From contig JAJIRX010000829.1 of the NCBI GenBank assembly GCA_023853785.1, forward strand, positions 524,485 through 588,484: a DNA stretch of 64,000 bases. Direction: 5' to 3'. Origin of the DNA: Psilocybe azurescens (lineage: Eukaryota; Basidiomycota; Agaricomycetes; Agaricales; Agrocybaceae). The notes below the pieces were generated by a model, which did no database searches, was not told the origin of the DNA, and worked only from the letters and a program-made list of their open reading frames with translations. Of this stretch, positions 13,079-24,918 are shown in pieces. Every line of letters begins with the position of its first letter. Position 1 is the first letter of the stretch. Made by a program: the position numbers and the translations under genes.

Positions 13079-15342
13079 TGAGTCAACCACGAACAGTCCA
13101 AAGTGTACTGGTATTAATTCTGTGTTGACTATTAGCTTGGAAGTTCCAGGGTTGGCAGAGAAACGTCCCAGTGTTTTAGTTGGTGAGCGCATATAGTCGA
13201 ATGTGACGTCCGTTATTTATCTTAACATCCTGTCCCACAAGGCGACCTTATACTTGTTCAGGAGAGGCCTGGGTATCAGAGACAGACAATGGTTCGAAGG
13301 ACATGTACACGTCGTTCGTCAATCCGAAGTTGGCCTTCGATTCCATGGTTCCTTTACGCAGCATCCCGAAGGAAGACGATTCCACGTCCGCTTCAAATTA
13401 AATCGCATTCCTGCACGTCGCCAACATCAGGCTATGGATAGTGCATTCACCGAAGTTTGCGTCCTTTCCCTCGTGTTTCCCATATTGCTCCTGGACGTGC
13501 TCGCCAACCCGTGAGCGTTTGTATGAAGCTGATTAATCCACTATTATCGTCGAAGGTGCCACAACTTCAAGCGGTCGCATCAATTGTGACATTACGTCCT
13601 GGTTCTCCTCCATTTATTGTATTCGGGCCGTGAGTTTTTTCCATTACTTACAACTTGAATTGTATCAACTTACCTAAATCACCTCTTCAGACCTGGGACG
13701 GGAAAGACGATCACTATAGTAGAGGCTATTCTACAGGTTCTGGAGGCCGATCCTCGGGCTAGAATCCTTGCATGTGCTCCCAGCAACTCTGCGGCCGACC
13801 TTATTGCCTCTCGCCTTCGAGTGGATCGAGTGAATCGAGAAGATCGCAAGCTTAACGTGAACCAGCTATTCCGTTTTTACGCTGCGTCGCGCTTCAAAAA
13901 TCAAGTACCTGACGATTTGCTGCCATTCACAGCAACTCTAACTGATGGGCATTTTACAGTTCCGCCTATGCACAAGTTGCAAGACTACAGGGTGGTAGTG
14001 TTGGCATGTGTCTCTGCATCCTTTTCAGCCGGAATTGGCATGGCTCGTGGACATTTTACGCATATATTTATTGATGGAACTGGCCAGGCGACCGAGCCTG
14101 AGGCCTTTGTTTCTATCAAGACCATGGCAGACAGTAACACAAATATCATCCTTTCAGGCGACCCGAAACAACTCGGCCCAATCGTTCGCTCCGCCATCGC
14201 CAGAGATCTTAGCCTCGAGAAGAGCTATCTCGAACGACTGATGGACAGTGAGCCTTATGACCTGAAAAACTCGTACGGTAAAGGTATGTAGCGGGAGTGC
14301 CGCTGTCTTCCAAATACCTATCATGTCGGCTTATTAGACGTTTTCTCCAAGTGTTGTCAAGCTTGTCAAAAATTTCAGGTCGCATGACGCTATACTGAAG
14401 TTCCCAAATCAAACCATTTATGAAAATGAACTGCAGCAATGTGCACAGTCGTCCGTTATCAACGCGTATCTGGACTCTTCATACCTGCCTTCGAAGAAAT
14501 TCCCGGTTGTTTTCCACGCCGTTGCCGGGAAAGATGACCGGGAAGCATCGTCTCCGTCCTTTTTCAACATTGATGAAATTACACAGATCAAAAGTTATGT
14601 GCAGAGGCTGAAGTCTGACCGGGCTTTCCGCACAGGTATTGTGTATTCCTTTCAATGTCGTGTCTTTCAAATCTGATTTGGTTTCTCTCTAACCATTCAG
14701 CTGATAAAGACATTGGAATCATCGCTCCTTACCACGCGCAATGCGTCAAATTAAGGGCGGCTTTACGAAATGTCGCAGACGATGTCAAGATAGGCTCGGT
14801 TGAAGAGTTCCAAGGACAGGTACGTCAGCCGTTAATTTCATCCATTACGAGAGGCTTATCCATTCATTGTATGTACACAGGAACGCAAGATCATCTTGAT
14901 TTCCACTGTTAGAAGCAGCAAGGAGTTCGTAGAGTACGACTTGAAACATACCCTCGGCTTTGTGGCCAATCCCCGACGCTTCAATGGTATGTCCATGCTT
15001 TCTCTCTTTCGTCGCATTCTCACCGAAAAGTCTCATCTAGTTGCGGTGACGAGGGCCCAGGCTCTGCTTATCATTGTCGGCGACCCACAGGTCCTGTCTC
15101 TCGACCCGCTCTGGAGGTCGTTCCTCAATTACATATACTTGCAAGGCGGATGGACTGGGCCAGATATTACATGGGATCCTAATATTCCTGTGGATGAGGC
15201 TGGTGGGTACGATAAGGATGTTCGTCAGACTGCGACGCTTGATATGAATGAGTTTGCGAGGCGTATGGAAGGCCTCGCGTTAGCTGATGTCGACGAGGAT
15301 TTGGACGCTAATGTGGATAGACCATGGCGCGATGTCGAGTAG
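13079..15342 (+). pseudogene. MOV10/SDE3-like helicase copy B, 5'-truncated
   Basis: This copy carries the helicase core and C-terminus but no zinc-finger or N-terminal exons, as the duplication starts at an intron boundary. Walker A is still split by the same intron. Motif II reads IDGTGQATEPEA (codons at 14073-14084) instead of IDEAGQATEPEA, so the catalytic glutamate is gone. One base is missing near 13458-13470 compared with copy A, which ends the frame at CVLSLVFPILLLDVLANP. In contrast, the segment at about 14556-14566 keeps the base that copy A lacks, so PSFFNIDEITQIKSYVQRL is in frame here. Unlikely to be an active helicase. Confidence 0.85.
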
Positions 15343-15922
15343 ATGATCCTCAGGTGTTCAAAGGGAAGAACGCTTTGCAGTGATCGGATACTTTAGCAGC
15401 ACAGAGCTCAGTCGGCTCTTTTACTTACTTTCAACTCATCACTGATGTCATGAATCAGAGTATTGCTATAATTAACAAAACATACTCTGACGAACTGGCG
15501 TGAATGGACTGCAGTCAAAGCGATCTTCCGTTTAACTCGTGAATCAGGTTGCGAAAAAAAAACGGAAATCTTTCCTTGTCTGTCACAGTTGATGTGAGTG
15601 AGTCCCTTTTCGCAAAGCTTGCATCACGAATTTTGAAAAAAAGCTGTATATTCAAACCGACTTAAAACTCAATATTGATAACTTTATATATATATACTTT
15701 TAACACTTTTTCTGATTTCAAAATCAAATGTGCAAGATACTAACGTGATAATGTGATGAACACCAGATGTTCGTGTTGCCGAAAAGCAGGCCCTTATTCG
15801 GTTAGTACAGGTCTACTACAGGAGATGCAAATGATCGTTCTGAGCTAATGAAGAGTAGAAATACATCTACAGCGGTATTCGTAGCAGAAACCACAAATAT
15901 AACAACACAATACACGTATGAT

Positions 15923-17376
15923 TCACTGCACCTTGACCAACTCAAATAGCTTGATAATAGATTCCTTCAATAATCGTTTTTCCATCACATCTTCTAGCTC
16001 TGGCCAGGATCGCACAGGGGGAACATTGCCCTTGTCATCTTTATACATGTATAAGAGCTCATCGAAAAATTTCCCCGCACCACTCATATTCAAAACTCCA
16101 GCTATGGTGGCATGAATGTGAATATATAGAGGGTTAGGCAAATCAATGGAACGGTTCCTCTTGCGAGTAGAGCTGGAGGGGAAATCATTGCTGCGGTCTC
16201 TGAATGTGATACGATTGTTTTCAGGTTTTTTCAGTATTCCTACACATGTAAAGACCTTCAGGTCGTATACATGCTCTGTCTAGATGCGTTGTCAACTCAA
16301 TGGAATGAATCAAGTTTCATACTCCTCACCTCTGTTTGCTTCAAGCACCAGTGAAAATTATCAAACCCGTCGCGTGCATCGGATTGCAGGGTAATGCCGT
16401 TGTCGGCGTCATCTATCCTTTCATGCAATTCCTCCAGATTCTTGACTGGAATACAAGTAAAATTGACTAATATGTCAAATGTTGTCACAGCGGACTTGTA
16501 CTGCGTGTAATTGATAAACAACGTTTGGCCAACAAATACCTTGGATCGAATGGTGGGGTGACTCACGGATTTGGAGTCATCAAATTGACAGATCGCCCTA
16601 CGAAGTATGTGAGCGCCGTTCAATCGAACTCTAGGTGTATTATATGATGGCTGAGGGTGTGACCAGTCTTCAAACCCTGTTAAGACACATGTATATCCGT
16701 CTCGCAGCAGTACCTTGAGGGGCGGTCAAACAAAGCAATATTTGGGTCAGAGGACGCCCACGTACATCGTCGCGGAATGATTTTGCCCTGTTGCCCGCTC
16801 CTTCTCGAAGATAGGATGCTGTTTCGTCGATGGTCGGGGTCGCAATGTCAGAAGGAGTTTCATTGCGTTGGTTTCCGTGACCCATGGTTGTTTTAACTAA
16901 AAAGAAATGTCAGATTCCATTCCAGTGATCAGGAAATGCAAGCAGGACTGACAAATGAATAGAAGATGAGTAAGCCATGTGGTACCGAGAGCTTGAAGTG
17001 CCTCTATTTCGTCCTTTTCTTTGGAACACGCCAAAATGGCGCATGCCACATATCGCTTTCCACTCTCGCCTCCGCCTTCGTCAGCGCAAGTAAGCATAGC
17101 GAGCATGACTTTATCGAGCCCCACAGATATTTCTTTGGAATCCTTCTGGTGTGTGTAGATACTGCTTGGGTGAGACGCGAACTTTTCCTTGATTATCGTC
17201 TCTGCTTTATCGGCGAGTTCCTGAATTGGGGCACCGCTCTCTTCAAGTTTGAGTGCGTCAATACTTGGCTTGAGTTTTTCCTCGTAAAGTTTGACCGAAC
17301 TTTCCGAAGAACAAGACGTAAGAGTAGACAATGTTGAAGCATTCGACTGTAAGGAGTCATTTCTATTGTGAGACAT
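15923..17376 (-). CDS. Fungal HNH-endonuclease-like protein (copy B)
   Basis: This is the second copy of the HNH-like gene, about 95% identical by eye, with the same exon layout (first-exon donor GTCAGT; exon with HGNQRNETPS; exon with RDGYTCVLTGFEDW; exon with GAHILRRAI). The frame through the C-terminal junction is intact here (VFTCVGILKKPENNRITF), because the T run at 16226-16231 has six Ts. However, the last HNH motif reads DNGITLQSDARDGFD. The histidine expected two residues before G-F-D is arginine, so nuclease activity is doubtful. It lies tail to tail with helicase copy B. Confidence 0.68.
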
Positions 17377-17662
17377 TGGATACGTCGTGGTTGATTCGTA
17401 GCAAGAGCAGAAGAAGAGATGTGGAATGTGGATTGGATGTGGATGAAGCTTGTCTATGCTTGTTATTCACGTCTGAACCCATAGTTGCATCTTTTGCAAA
17501 AGGTGCTCTTATGGCTAGAGATGGAAAGATAAGATTAGAGAAAAGATTAGATAACGAGTGTGGTCGGATCGTCACACCCTCCACACCATTGCATGTCGGA
17601 CAAACGTCTTGTCTAGATTTATGTACCTGCTAGGAGGTCTACTTTCCCTTGCCCGCACAACC

Positions 17663-18282
17663 GTGAGTCAACCACGAACAATCCAAAGTGTACTTGTATT
17701 AATTCCATGTTGACTATTAGCTTGGAAGTTCCAGGGTTAGCAGAGAAGCATCCCAGTGTTTTAGTCGGTGAGTGCATATAGTTGAATGTGACGTCTGTTA
17801 TTTACGTTAACATCCTGTCCCACAAGGCGACCTTATACTTGTTCAGGAGAGGGGTATCAGAGACGGACGGTGGTTCGAAGGACATGTACACGTTGTTCAT
17901 CAATCCAAAGTTGGCCTTCTATTTCATGGTTCCTTTACGCAGCATCCCGAATGAAGACGATTCCACGTAGCCTCATCTAGTTGCGGTGACGAGGGCCCAG
18001 GCGCTGTTTATCATCGTCAGCGACCCACAGGTTCTGTCTCTCGACCCGCTCTGGAGGTCGTTCCTCAATTACATATACTTGCAAGGCGGATGGACTGGCC
18101 CGGATATTACATGGGATCCTAATATTCCTGTGGATGAGGCTGGTGGGTACGATAAGGATGTTCGTCAGATTGCGACACTTGATATGAATGAGTTTGCGAG
18201 GCGTATGGAGGACTTCGCGTTAGCTGATGTCGACGAGGATTTGGACGCTAATGTGGATAGACCATGGCGCGATGTCGAGTAG
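17663..18282 (+). pseudogene. MOV10/SDE3-like helicase copy C remnant
   Basis: Only the start of the beta-rich region and the final exon (TRAQALFIIVSDPQVLSLDPLW to the DRPWRDVE C-terminus) remain. An internal deletion of about 1.65 kb removed the whole ATPase core. The junction ...GATTCCACG|TAGCCTCATCTAG... joins exon sequence to the end of an intron. No function expected. Confidence 0.85.
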
Positions 18283-18401
18283 ATGATCCTCAGGTGAGGG
18301 TTCCAGTGGGTGCGACACTTTGGCTGATCGGCGTTTACATACATACGTTATCTTCTTGGTGCCTGGAATGCACCTACTATTAGCGCCGTTCTACTGTACA
18401 C
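17663..18401. repeat. Tandem segmental duplication, unit C (internally deleted)
   Basis: Unit C matches unit A from 8109 to about 8413, then jumps at 17969 to the equivalent of about 10061. It follows unit A through the helicase stop and its 3' flank, including the about 349-bp segment missing from B. Similarity ends near 18401. Confidence 0.85.
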
Positions 18402-19671
18402 CGCCATTTTCGCCAAACATGTCTGCCCTGTGAAGTTCACACGAAGTTGAGGTATTTTTGCAAAGTCAAGCCAACACGTCACGCTTGTTGGCTACAGATT
18501 ACTTGGAGGATTTGGACATCGTGACGGTAGTCAATGTGGGCTGAACGTGTATCTTCATAAGGTGTACACACTTCCGAGGCATAACTATCCGGTGTTTGAT
18601 AACGTTGTTGACATCATTAACGCAGTGTGCTTGACATGAGTTACGGAAGCTCAGCTGGTGGTAGGTGGCTTTGTGCTATCCGTCGTTTTGCCCACAATAT
18701 GATGTGCCTTCTGGCCAGATGACCGCCTCATGTAACTTTTCAAGTCAGTCATGCTTGCCAGCAGCTTGTTCAGTGGCAGGCAGCAATGTGCTGATCTTGT
18801 TACCTGACTCATAGGTGTACAGTATTTCTCCAGCCTTTTCTTTGCTTCTAACGTGATAAGCTTTCCATGAATTTCAAGAGCTTGGCTATTCAAGCATACC
18901 AACAAGGTATCCACCATGTTCAACTCACACTATACACCATTCATGGGATTCTTAGACCATAAAAATTCTGTACTGCTACCATGTTTCTGGCTGCATGGCT
19001 GTACAAAGTTACTGTTTATGACTCTGTCCATAATTTACACAATTCAATTAGGTGTTTCTGCAGCTTGTTTACTGGTTGATATAAAGGAATAACTGAGATG
19101 AAAGATGTGCTGAATGGCTCATTGTATTTAATTGTGGGGGTAGTATTTATGAACACAGAATGTGCAAAAGAAAGTTTCTACTCGTGCTCACCATAAAGGT
19201 GTCGCTTATGTAAGAAATGCGGATGCGTGATGTTTTTGTGTCTGGATTTTACAACAAATACACCGTATAATTCTTGTCAAAATTCTTGTTATAACGTCTT
19301 CTTACTCTCATCTTAATACTCCAACAAAGAACAGAATTGTAGGATGTGCCCAAGCCACAGGAAATGCAAGGAGAACATTTGATCTAAGTGTGGGAAATTT
19401 TGATGATGCAACACTTTTTATGGTAAGCATGAGTAATAACATGCCCTTCTGTAATCTATGGACCCTGCTATAATCTACAGACCCTTCTATAATCTATTAC
19501 CTCTATATGTCAGGCCTGTATGATGATTACTCTTCACATGCTGTTCCAGCAACCACTGCATCGACTCTCTGTTGCAACTTGCCAGGAACGACATCTCCAA
19601 TGGCATAGTTGTCATCTACCCCAAAAGCAGCTTGATCAGTCTTGAGGATCTCAGTGAAAGCTCTACATGTA
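18402..19671. other. Intergenic, no gene recognised
   Basis: These 1.27 kb are AT-rich beyond the duplication. The open frame at 18651-18923 (-) has no recognisable family, though it may be a transposon scrap. From about 19400 on there are short imperfect repeats of TAATCTA(T/C)(G/A)GACCCT(G/T)CTATAATCTA. Confidence 0.4.
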
Positions 19672-19930
19672 CAGTAGCTCAAAAAACTGTCCCAATGTTT
19701 GGCACTTTCTCACTAATTGTTTAATAACTTGGGAAATAAATTATGTAAAAGTCTGAAAATATTATATGTTATAGTTTAACATGTGACTAACATATTTCTC
19801 ACCAAGGTCACATGATTTTAACAAAAACTGATTAAGTAATGGAATTTACAAAATAATAGAGCATTGGGACAGTTTTTTGACTCTCTATCTAGTACTTAGT
19901 ATGGCCTCCCTTTGCCTTGATAACCACATA
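19672..19930 (-). mobile_element. Tc1/mariner 3' end: transposase C-terminus plus about 210-bp terminal repeat
   Basis: On the minus strand, codons at about 19918-19882 read VVIKAKGGHTKY-stop, a classic Tc1 transposase C-terminus. They are followed directly by a terminal block that ends at 19672. The block is bounded by TCAAAAAACTGTCCCAATG (19679-) and its perfect inverse CATTGGGACAGTTTTTTGA (ending at about 19882). The same block occurs inverted at 37304-37512, upstream of the other Tc1 gene. Confidence 0.8.
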
Positions 19931-20095
19931 CTGATGTTACACTGTAGTATAGTATATGATACAAAGTACAATTACAGTGTAGCATTCCATATGGATTCAA
20001 TAATTCCTTTGAGCCACCCAATGTATCCTATCTTTAAATAGCAATCCACACTGTACCATATTATATGGGCCAGTGAATGGAGGCAATCCAACCAC
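19931..20095. repeat. Interspersed repeat, inverted copy of 36000-36135
   Basis: Segments such as CAATTACAGTGTAGCATTCC and ACACTGTACCAT.. match, in opposite orientation, sequence left of the Tc1 gene at 36.1 kb at roughly 75-80% by eye. It is probably a separate small repeat family or the flank of an older insertion. Confidence 0.6.
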
Positions 20096-21034
20096 TTGAT
20101 GGGTACATACCCCATATATCCATTGCACGTCAGGGTTGCTCTGGCCAGGACATGGTTTGCACATTCCGCTGGTCGGGTCAGGACCGGGTCGGATGCCGGC
20201 TTTCTGACTTCATTTCATATATGGGCTGGATTGCACTAAATTTTCAATATGCATGAAACCATACCTCTTCTATCTCCCATTCGGTCCAAAGTTCAAACTA
20301 TGCACCCAAAAATATGTGCTCTCCGGCCTGTGTCCAAACTTTACCGGGGGCCTGAGTGAGGCCATTAGTTTTACCAAGATGGAAGTGATAAACCTTACAG
20401 GGAGTCCGTGTAAATAAATTGTCCGACCCATGTCCGAGCCGAAAGGTTCAATAGGGTCTGCAACACTTGAGGAATGTAGTCTCTGTCTGCTAGGCAAAAA
20501 TTAGAGGTATATTTCAGTGGTATATTGACAGGTTGGGACAGGCTCGGGACGGGCGCGGCACGGAACACGGGCCAGGACAGTTGGACATGACGATCTCACT
20601 TACTGCATGACATTGCTCACTTCCCACATGGTGTGAAAATGGCCGTCTCTGTTATCTCAAATCCACATGTCGGGTCGGGCTCGGGGCGGACACGGCATTC
20701 TCATGTTTCAAAATTCCTGTTTGTCTTCAGGTAGATACCCTTGTCATTCATGCTCAGGTACTGTATACGAAAATTCACATCTCGGATTGGGAACGGGCCG
20801 GGTGTGGTAATCTCACTACTGTTCTGCATGGATTGAAAACACAGACATTTTTATGAAGGCAGAAAGGAAGCAGTGTGTGATAATATGAAACGACACGGAA
20901 AGTCAGAGCGTATGCCGGGTCCGTCCCGGTGCCGGCAGCGGTGGCATTTCAAAATGACTAGTGACTTTGCGGCATCTTAGTTCCATTGAGTCGCTGCCAA
21001 AAGTAATCACCTGAAATGAGATGCATTCACTGAT
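20096..21034. mobile_element. Left non-coding part of the putative KDZ composite element
   Basis: No gene. The stretch is strikingly rich in short G/C words built from CGGG, GGGTCGG, GGGACGGG and CCGG, set in otherwise AT-rich sequence. The same words recur between and inside the genes up to about 35.5 kb but hardly at all outside, suggesting one element from about 20.1 to 35.5 kb. Terminal repeats could not be pinned down. Confidence 0.5.
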
Positions 21035-21858
21035 TCAAAAACAGATAGAGCATTCAACTATTCGTGAGAGAATCCGGCCCTTTCCCTTGCCTTTGCCCGA
21101 ATTATCATATTCCGGAGCACCAGTTGCGTTCTTTTCTGGCCATGCCGTTTGCGATCCTTCAATCCCATCATCCATGTCCGCTGTATTCGCATCAGTATGC
21201 ACATTATCACAATATTTTCTCTCGAATTCAATCAAAGTGTTTTGCAGGCGCTGTGACTCATTAGCAAGACCTTTCTTGTGAAGGTCCACGGCTTTCAACT
21301 TTGCAACTTCAGCCAGATACAGGCGATTTGCTGCATCCTTATAGGAGGCTCCAAGCTGGTTTGTGGTCGCGAACGACTTCGGCATGAATATTGAGACGCT
21401 CCTCATTGCTTAAATCCTTATAATCATTAGAATAATGCTGATGCAGTACCGGTATTGAGCTTACGGGATTGGGTGGAACCCTGATGTGCTCCTCTGCAAT
21501 TTCAACAAACGGCCGATTAAGTACCTGAGAGCTCTAACCATATTTAGCATGGGACGGGAAACAAAATAAAACTGGGACGGAACAATAAAACCGGGACGGA
21601 CCCGAACGGAGTGTACTAAATCATCCCCGGGCCCAGTGCCGGGTCATGTTGAATACTGACCTTGCGTTCCGCTATAGTCGTCTCCATTTTTTTCTTCTCA
21701 CGGTACGCCTGAAAGGATTGGAGGAGATTGGGAAGTATAAATTGAGGGACAAGATATCCCTCTTTCTTGTCTGCTGCTTTAGGGATAATAACATATCCCT
21801 CTGGGACTGAAGATGTATGTGTCTCGGGGTTAGGCATGGTGGTTGTAAAGTAAGTCAC
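21035..21858 (-). CDS. KDZ-element cargo gene 1 (SYKDAANRLYLAEVAKL family)
   Basis: Two minus-strand segments form one gene. 21858-21616 encodes a start (MPNPETHTSS), then SVPEGYVIIPKAADKKEGYL and VPQFILPNLLQSFQAYREK. 21406-21035 encodes ASYKDAANRLYLAEVAKLKA, followed by a charged coiled-coil-like region (NTLIEFERKY). I recognise this layout from proteins of unknown function that sit beside KDZ transposases in agaric genomes. No catalytic motif is seen. The join between the segments (about 21407-21615) is either a long intron or decayed coding sequence. It is divergent from cargo gene 2 with about 190 bp between starts. Confidence 0.6.
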
Positions 21859-22045
21859 ACTGAGTGTTTAGGGGTTACGACGCGATTGTGGCTGCAGTGT
21901 TGATGCTTATTTTTCAGATTGATGGCTGGTTGATGTTTACCATCACCGCATTTTTTCCGCTCTTCAATTACCGTAACTTCCCTGTGCCGATCCGCCAACT
22001 TTCGCATGCAAACCTGCTTCCCACTTACCAGTTTCAACGCAAAAT

Positions 22046-24688
22046 ATGTCCAATAAAACCATCTTCGCGAATTCCGATGCTCTTGTCGGCTCCTTGTTGC
22101 ATCTGGACGACTTGATGCAAAAAGGCGCTAATAACGGCAATATCCTGGACGTTCTGAAGGCACAGAAGCAGGGTTTGGTAAGTACATTTGCCATGTTAAT
22201 ATTATATGTTCTGACCAAAGATTTAGAGAAATGTTTTAATTGCCGACAACGAAGGTCTATTTAAAGAAACAATCGACGCCTCACGGCCATCTTTTCTTGT
22301 GGGCCCCTATGTACGAATACTACGAAACTTACAAGAACCCAGATTTTGACCCCGCCCGGTTTGGCGGAAAAGTACAACAAACGTCAGCGCCCGAATCCAG
22401 GGAACAATCAGGGGAGGTGATGGGACACTCAGAAGGGAGTGGTTTTGGAGTTGGCAAGGCAGGCTGGAAGGGCAAGGAGAGCACGGTCCGGTCAGGCGAA
22501 CGGTCAGGCAAGGTGATTCAAGAAGGAGTGTCAGTCGGGGATGATCGAGGTGCAGCAGGAATGGGGCGTAGGAATGGGCGCGAGGCAGGGGCGGACAAAA
22601 GGAGTGGAGGAAAGATAACAGGGCCGGCTGCCGCCCCAGTCCTGGTCCCGGTTCCGGATCTTGTTTGCCAACGCCCGACGCAGGTAATGCAGGTGAACAC
22701 AAACCCGATCAAATCCAAGATATCTGGACCAGGGTAGCATCAGGCGTCGGGATCGAAAGGGCGACCGCAGCCTCAGAAAGCGTCGGGGTCAAAGCCTCGA
22801 CCAAAATCAAAGCCCACACAGGACCGGGATACTGTCCCAGTTCTATCAACCGGTATGCGCCACCATTTATTGGCATTACAAGCATTTGATGACCCAGAAC
22901 CAGCGTCATCCCACCCATTTCGATATATCACACCCCCGCCACTGCCAGCGCCCTCTCAACGAATCCGTCCCCCCTCCATTGAGCTTTCCAGAATGTCAAT
23001 CACGCCTAATGTCAACAAGAGATCGCAGGCACTTCGTCCAGTGCAAGAGGACACAGAGATGGGAGACGGCATGGACTCCGAACCGGCACACCGTCCCGCT
23101 CATACAAGGCCGGGCGCCGGGAGCAGTGACGGGAAAAAAAGCGCAAAAGGTCCCCCAAGCCAGTTGAGGAGGAGAAAGACAGCGAAGACGAGGATGCAGA
23201 GGGCGACGACGACGACGACGATGACACCAGTGACGACAATGACGACGACAACGATGATCCTCATGTCGCAAAAACATTACCTGGATCCCGGCGACAGATC
23301 GGCACGGCAATCTGGCCACCACACCCGCCACCCAAACATTCCAATAGAGCCTACGCAGTGACGTGCTTGCGATGCAAGAGGAAGAAACTGTCCTGCATGC
23401 AGGTAGAAGGCTGCCGTGAGTGGCGGGTCATGCTATCACTGAGCCTTATCGCACGAAGCATGTTGGACGGGACAGGAAAAAGACGGGAAGAAGGACAAGG
23501 GAAAGGGAAAGGCGGAGGGGGAAGGGGGCGGCTGCTAAGCCGGGAGCAAAGCGGGCAAAGATCGACGCATCCATGTCCGACCTTGGTTTCAACCCGGCTT
23601 TGGCAGGTAAGTGATTCACTTGTTTACATTCCGGTCATAAAGCTAATGGGATCTGCAGGCATCACTGCAGACGACATCGATCGCTGGAAGGCATTGGACG
23701 AAATCGTTCTGCGGCTGGAGGATAGGATTGAGAAGCTGGAGGAGGAGGTGGCCAGCCATCGAAGGTCAACGGACAAGGCGCCGGGAACAAATCAGGAAGA
23801 ATATGGGAGTCATCCAAAAATTCAATGACGAAATCTGCGACATCTGCGATGCAATAACGCAGCTGGAGGATCGTGTAGCTAAGCTACAGAGGCAAGCTGC
23901 TGGAACAAGGACTACATCCACGTCCAGTGCCGGTACATCTGAGGCCGGGATGGCTTCCGGGGCCGGGGGCATCGTCCGGAGGTGTCTTCCTCCGACCTCC
24001 CAATGTCCAATCTACTCCACATAACGTGGGTCATCAGCCAACGCCTGAACCTTCCGCTGGACCAACCGCGCCTCATTCTCCTGCCTCCCTATCCACTATC
24101 GATCCGTCGTCAAATGTCGCCCACGGACTGTGCGCCCAGCAGTCAATTGTCATCCGGGCCAACTATCCCGCCCGAATCTGTCGGTCCGGCACAAACGCCG
24201 GATACATATCTTCATCGTAAGTACAATCCCAACCGTCCAAGTCATGGATGTATTTATCACAATATTACTGGCGACATCATTTGGCAGTACAATCCAGCTC
24301 CCACTACAGTACCCCCCGCCAACAAGCAAAGATGTCGATATGGAGCAACATGCACGTCCACTGCAGGCAACGATGCCCCCAGCTGATCAAATGGAAACGG
24401 AGGAGGACAAGCAGCCGCAGTCGCCTGCTCGCTCCGAGCTCAGCACACCGGGCGCAAACTTCTGCTGGATCGCAGCCGTCGCTTCCGATAGCGACCTCGA
24501 GCTCTGAGGACCACCGCCCCCGGGCCTCACCTGCGTCCGGCTCCGGCACAGACTCTGTCCCGCTCAATTCGAATAGTGACTCCCGGACTGCAGTTGTTAT
24601 CACACGGAGGCCCACACCAGTCAGTCCGCTCAGTCGTCGACACGACTTGGTCGACCACGACATGGAAGACGAGATGGATTCCGATTAG
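22046..24688 (+). CDS. KDZ-element cargo gene 2: Cys-rich zinc-cluster-like protein (degraded)
   Basis: The first exon (MSNKTIFANSDALVGSLLHL) is followed by an intron at about 22178-22254 and FLWAPMYEYYETYKNPDFD. A long low-complexity charged region ends in an Asp-rich tract (from the GAC repeats near 23205-23260), then AYAVTCLRCKRKKLSCMQ at about 23355-23405. Spacing C-x2-C-x6-C resembles half of a Zn2Cys6 cluster. The partner half would be CYHC..., but its second Cys codon reads TGA. Downstream come a coiled coil (LEDRIEKLEEEVASHR, about 23718-23763) and a Pro/Ser-rich tail ending near 24507-24688. The readable parts fall in at least three frames, so the copy is probably dead or mis-assembled. 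The family recurs beside KDZ transposases; it may bind DNA (inference). Confidence 0.6.
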
Positions 24689-24918
24689 GCAGACATTAAC
24701 GAGATTGGATTCTGTGGGCGAAGTTTTTTTTTGACGGTACATATGCTGGTGGAATGTGGTGATGTCTGGGCGAGTATTTTTGTTGGTACATATAGTGGGA
24801 TTTGTAATTTGTCTTGCTACATACTGAGCTGTTTTTTATTTTTGTCATATAAACAGTATGTATTTTTGTGCATCCAATAGAACTGGTCTTTCTCGTGAAA
24901 ATATGAGGGCTAATACTG

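Larger units (their letters stand above)
13079..17662. repeat. Tandem segmental duplication, unit B
   Basis: This 4.58-kb second unit is nearly identical to unit A but lacks about 349 bp after the helicase stop. It begins directly at the intron-3 splice donor with no upstream helicase exons. Its last bases (TACCTGCTAGGAGGTCTACT ... CACAACC) match the end of unit A. Confidence 0.9.

Noticed and set aside
13079..15342. Helicase copy B as a separate functional short helicase
   Set aside because: It lacks all N-terminal exons, has DGTG instead of DEAG in motif II, and begins at an intron boundary with no promoter or start codon.
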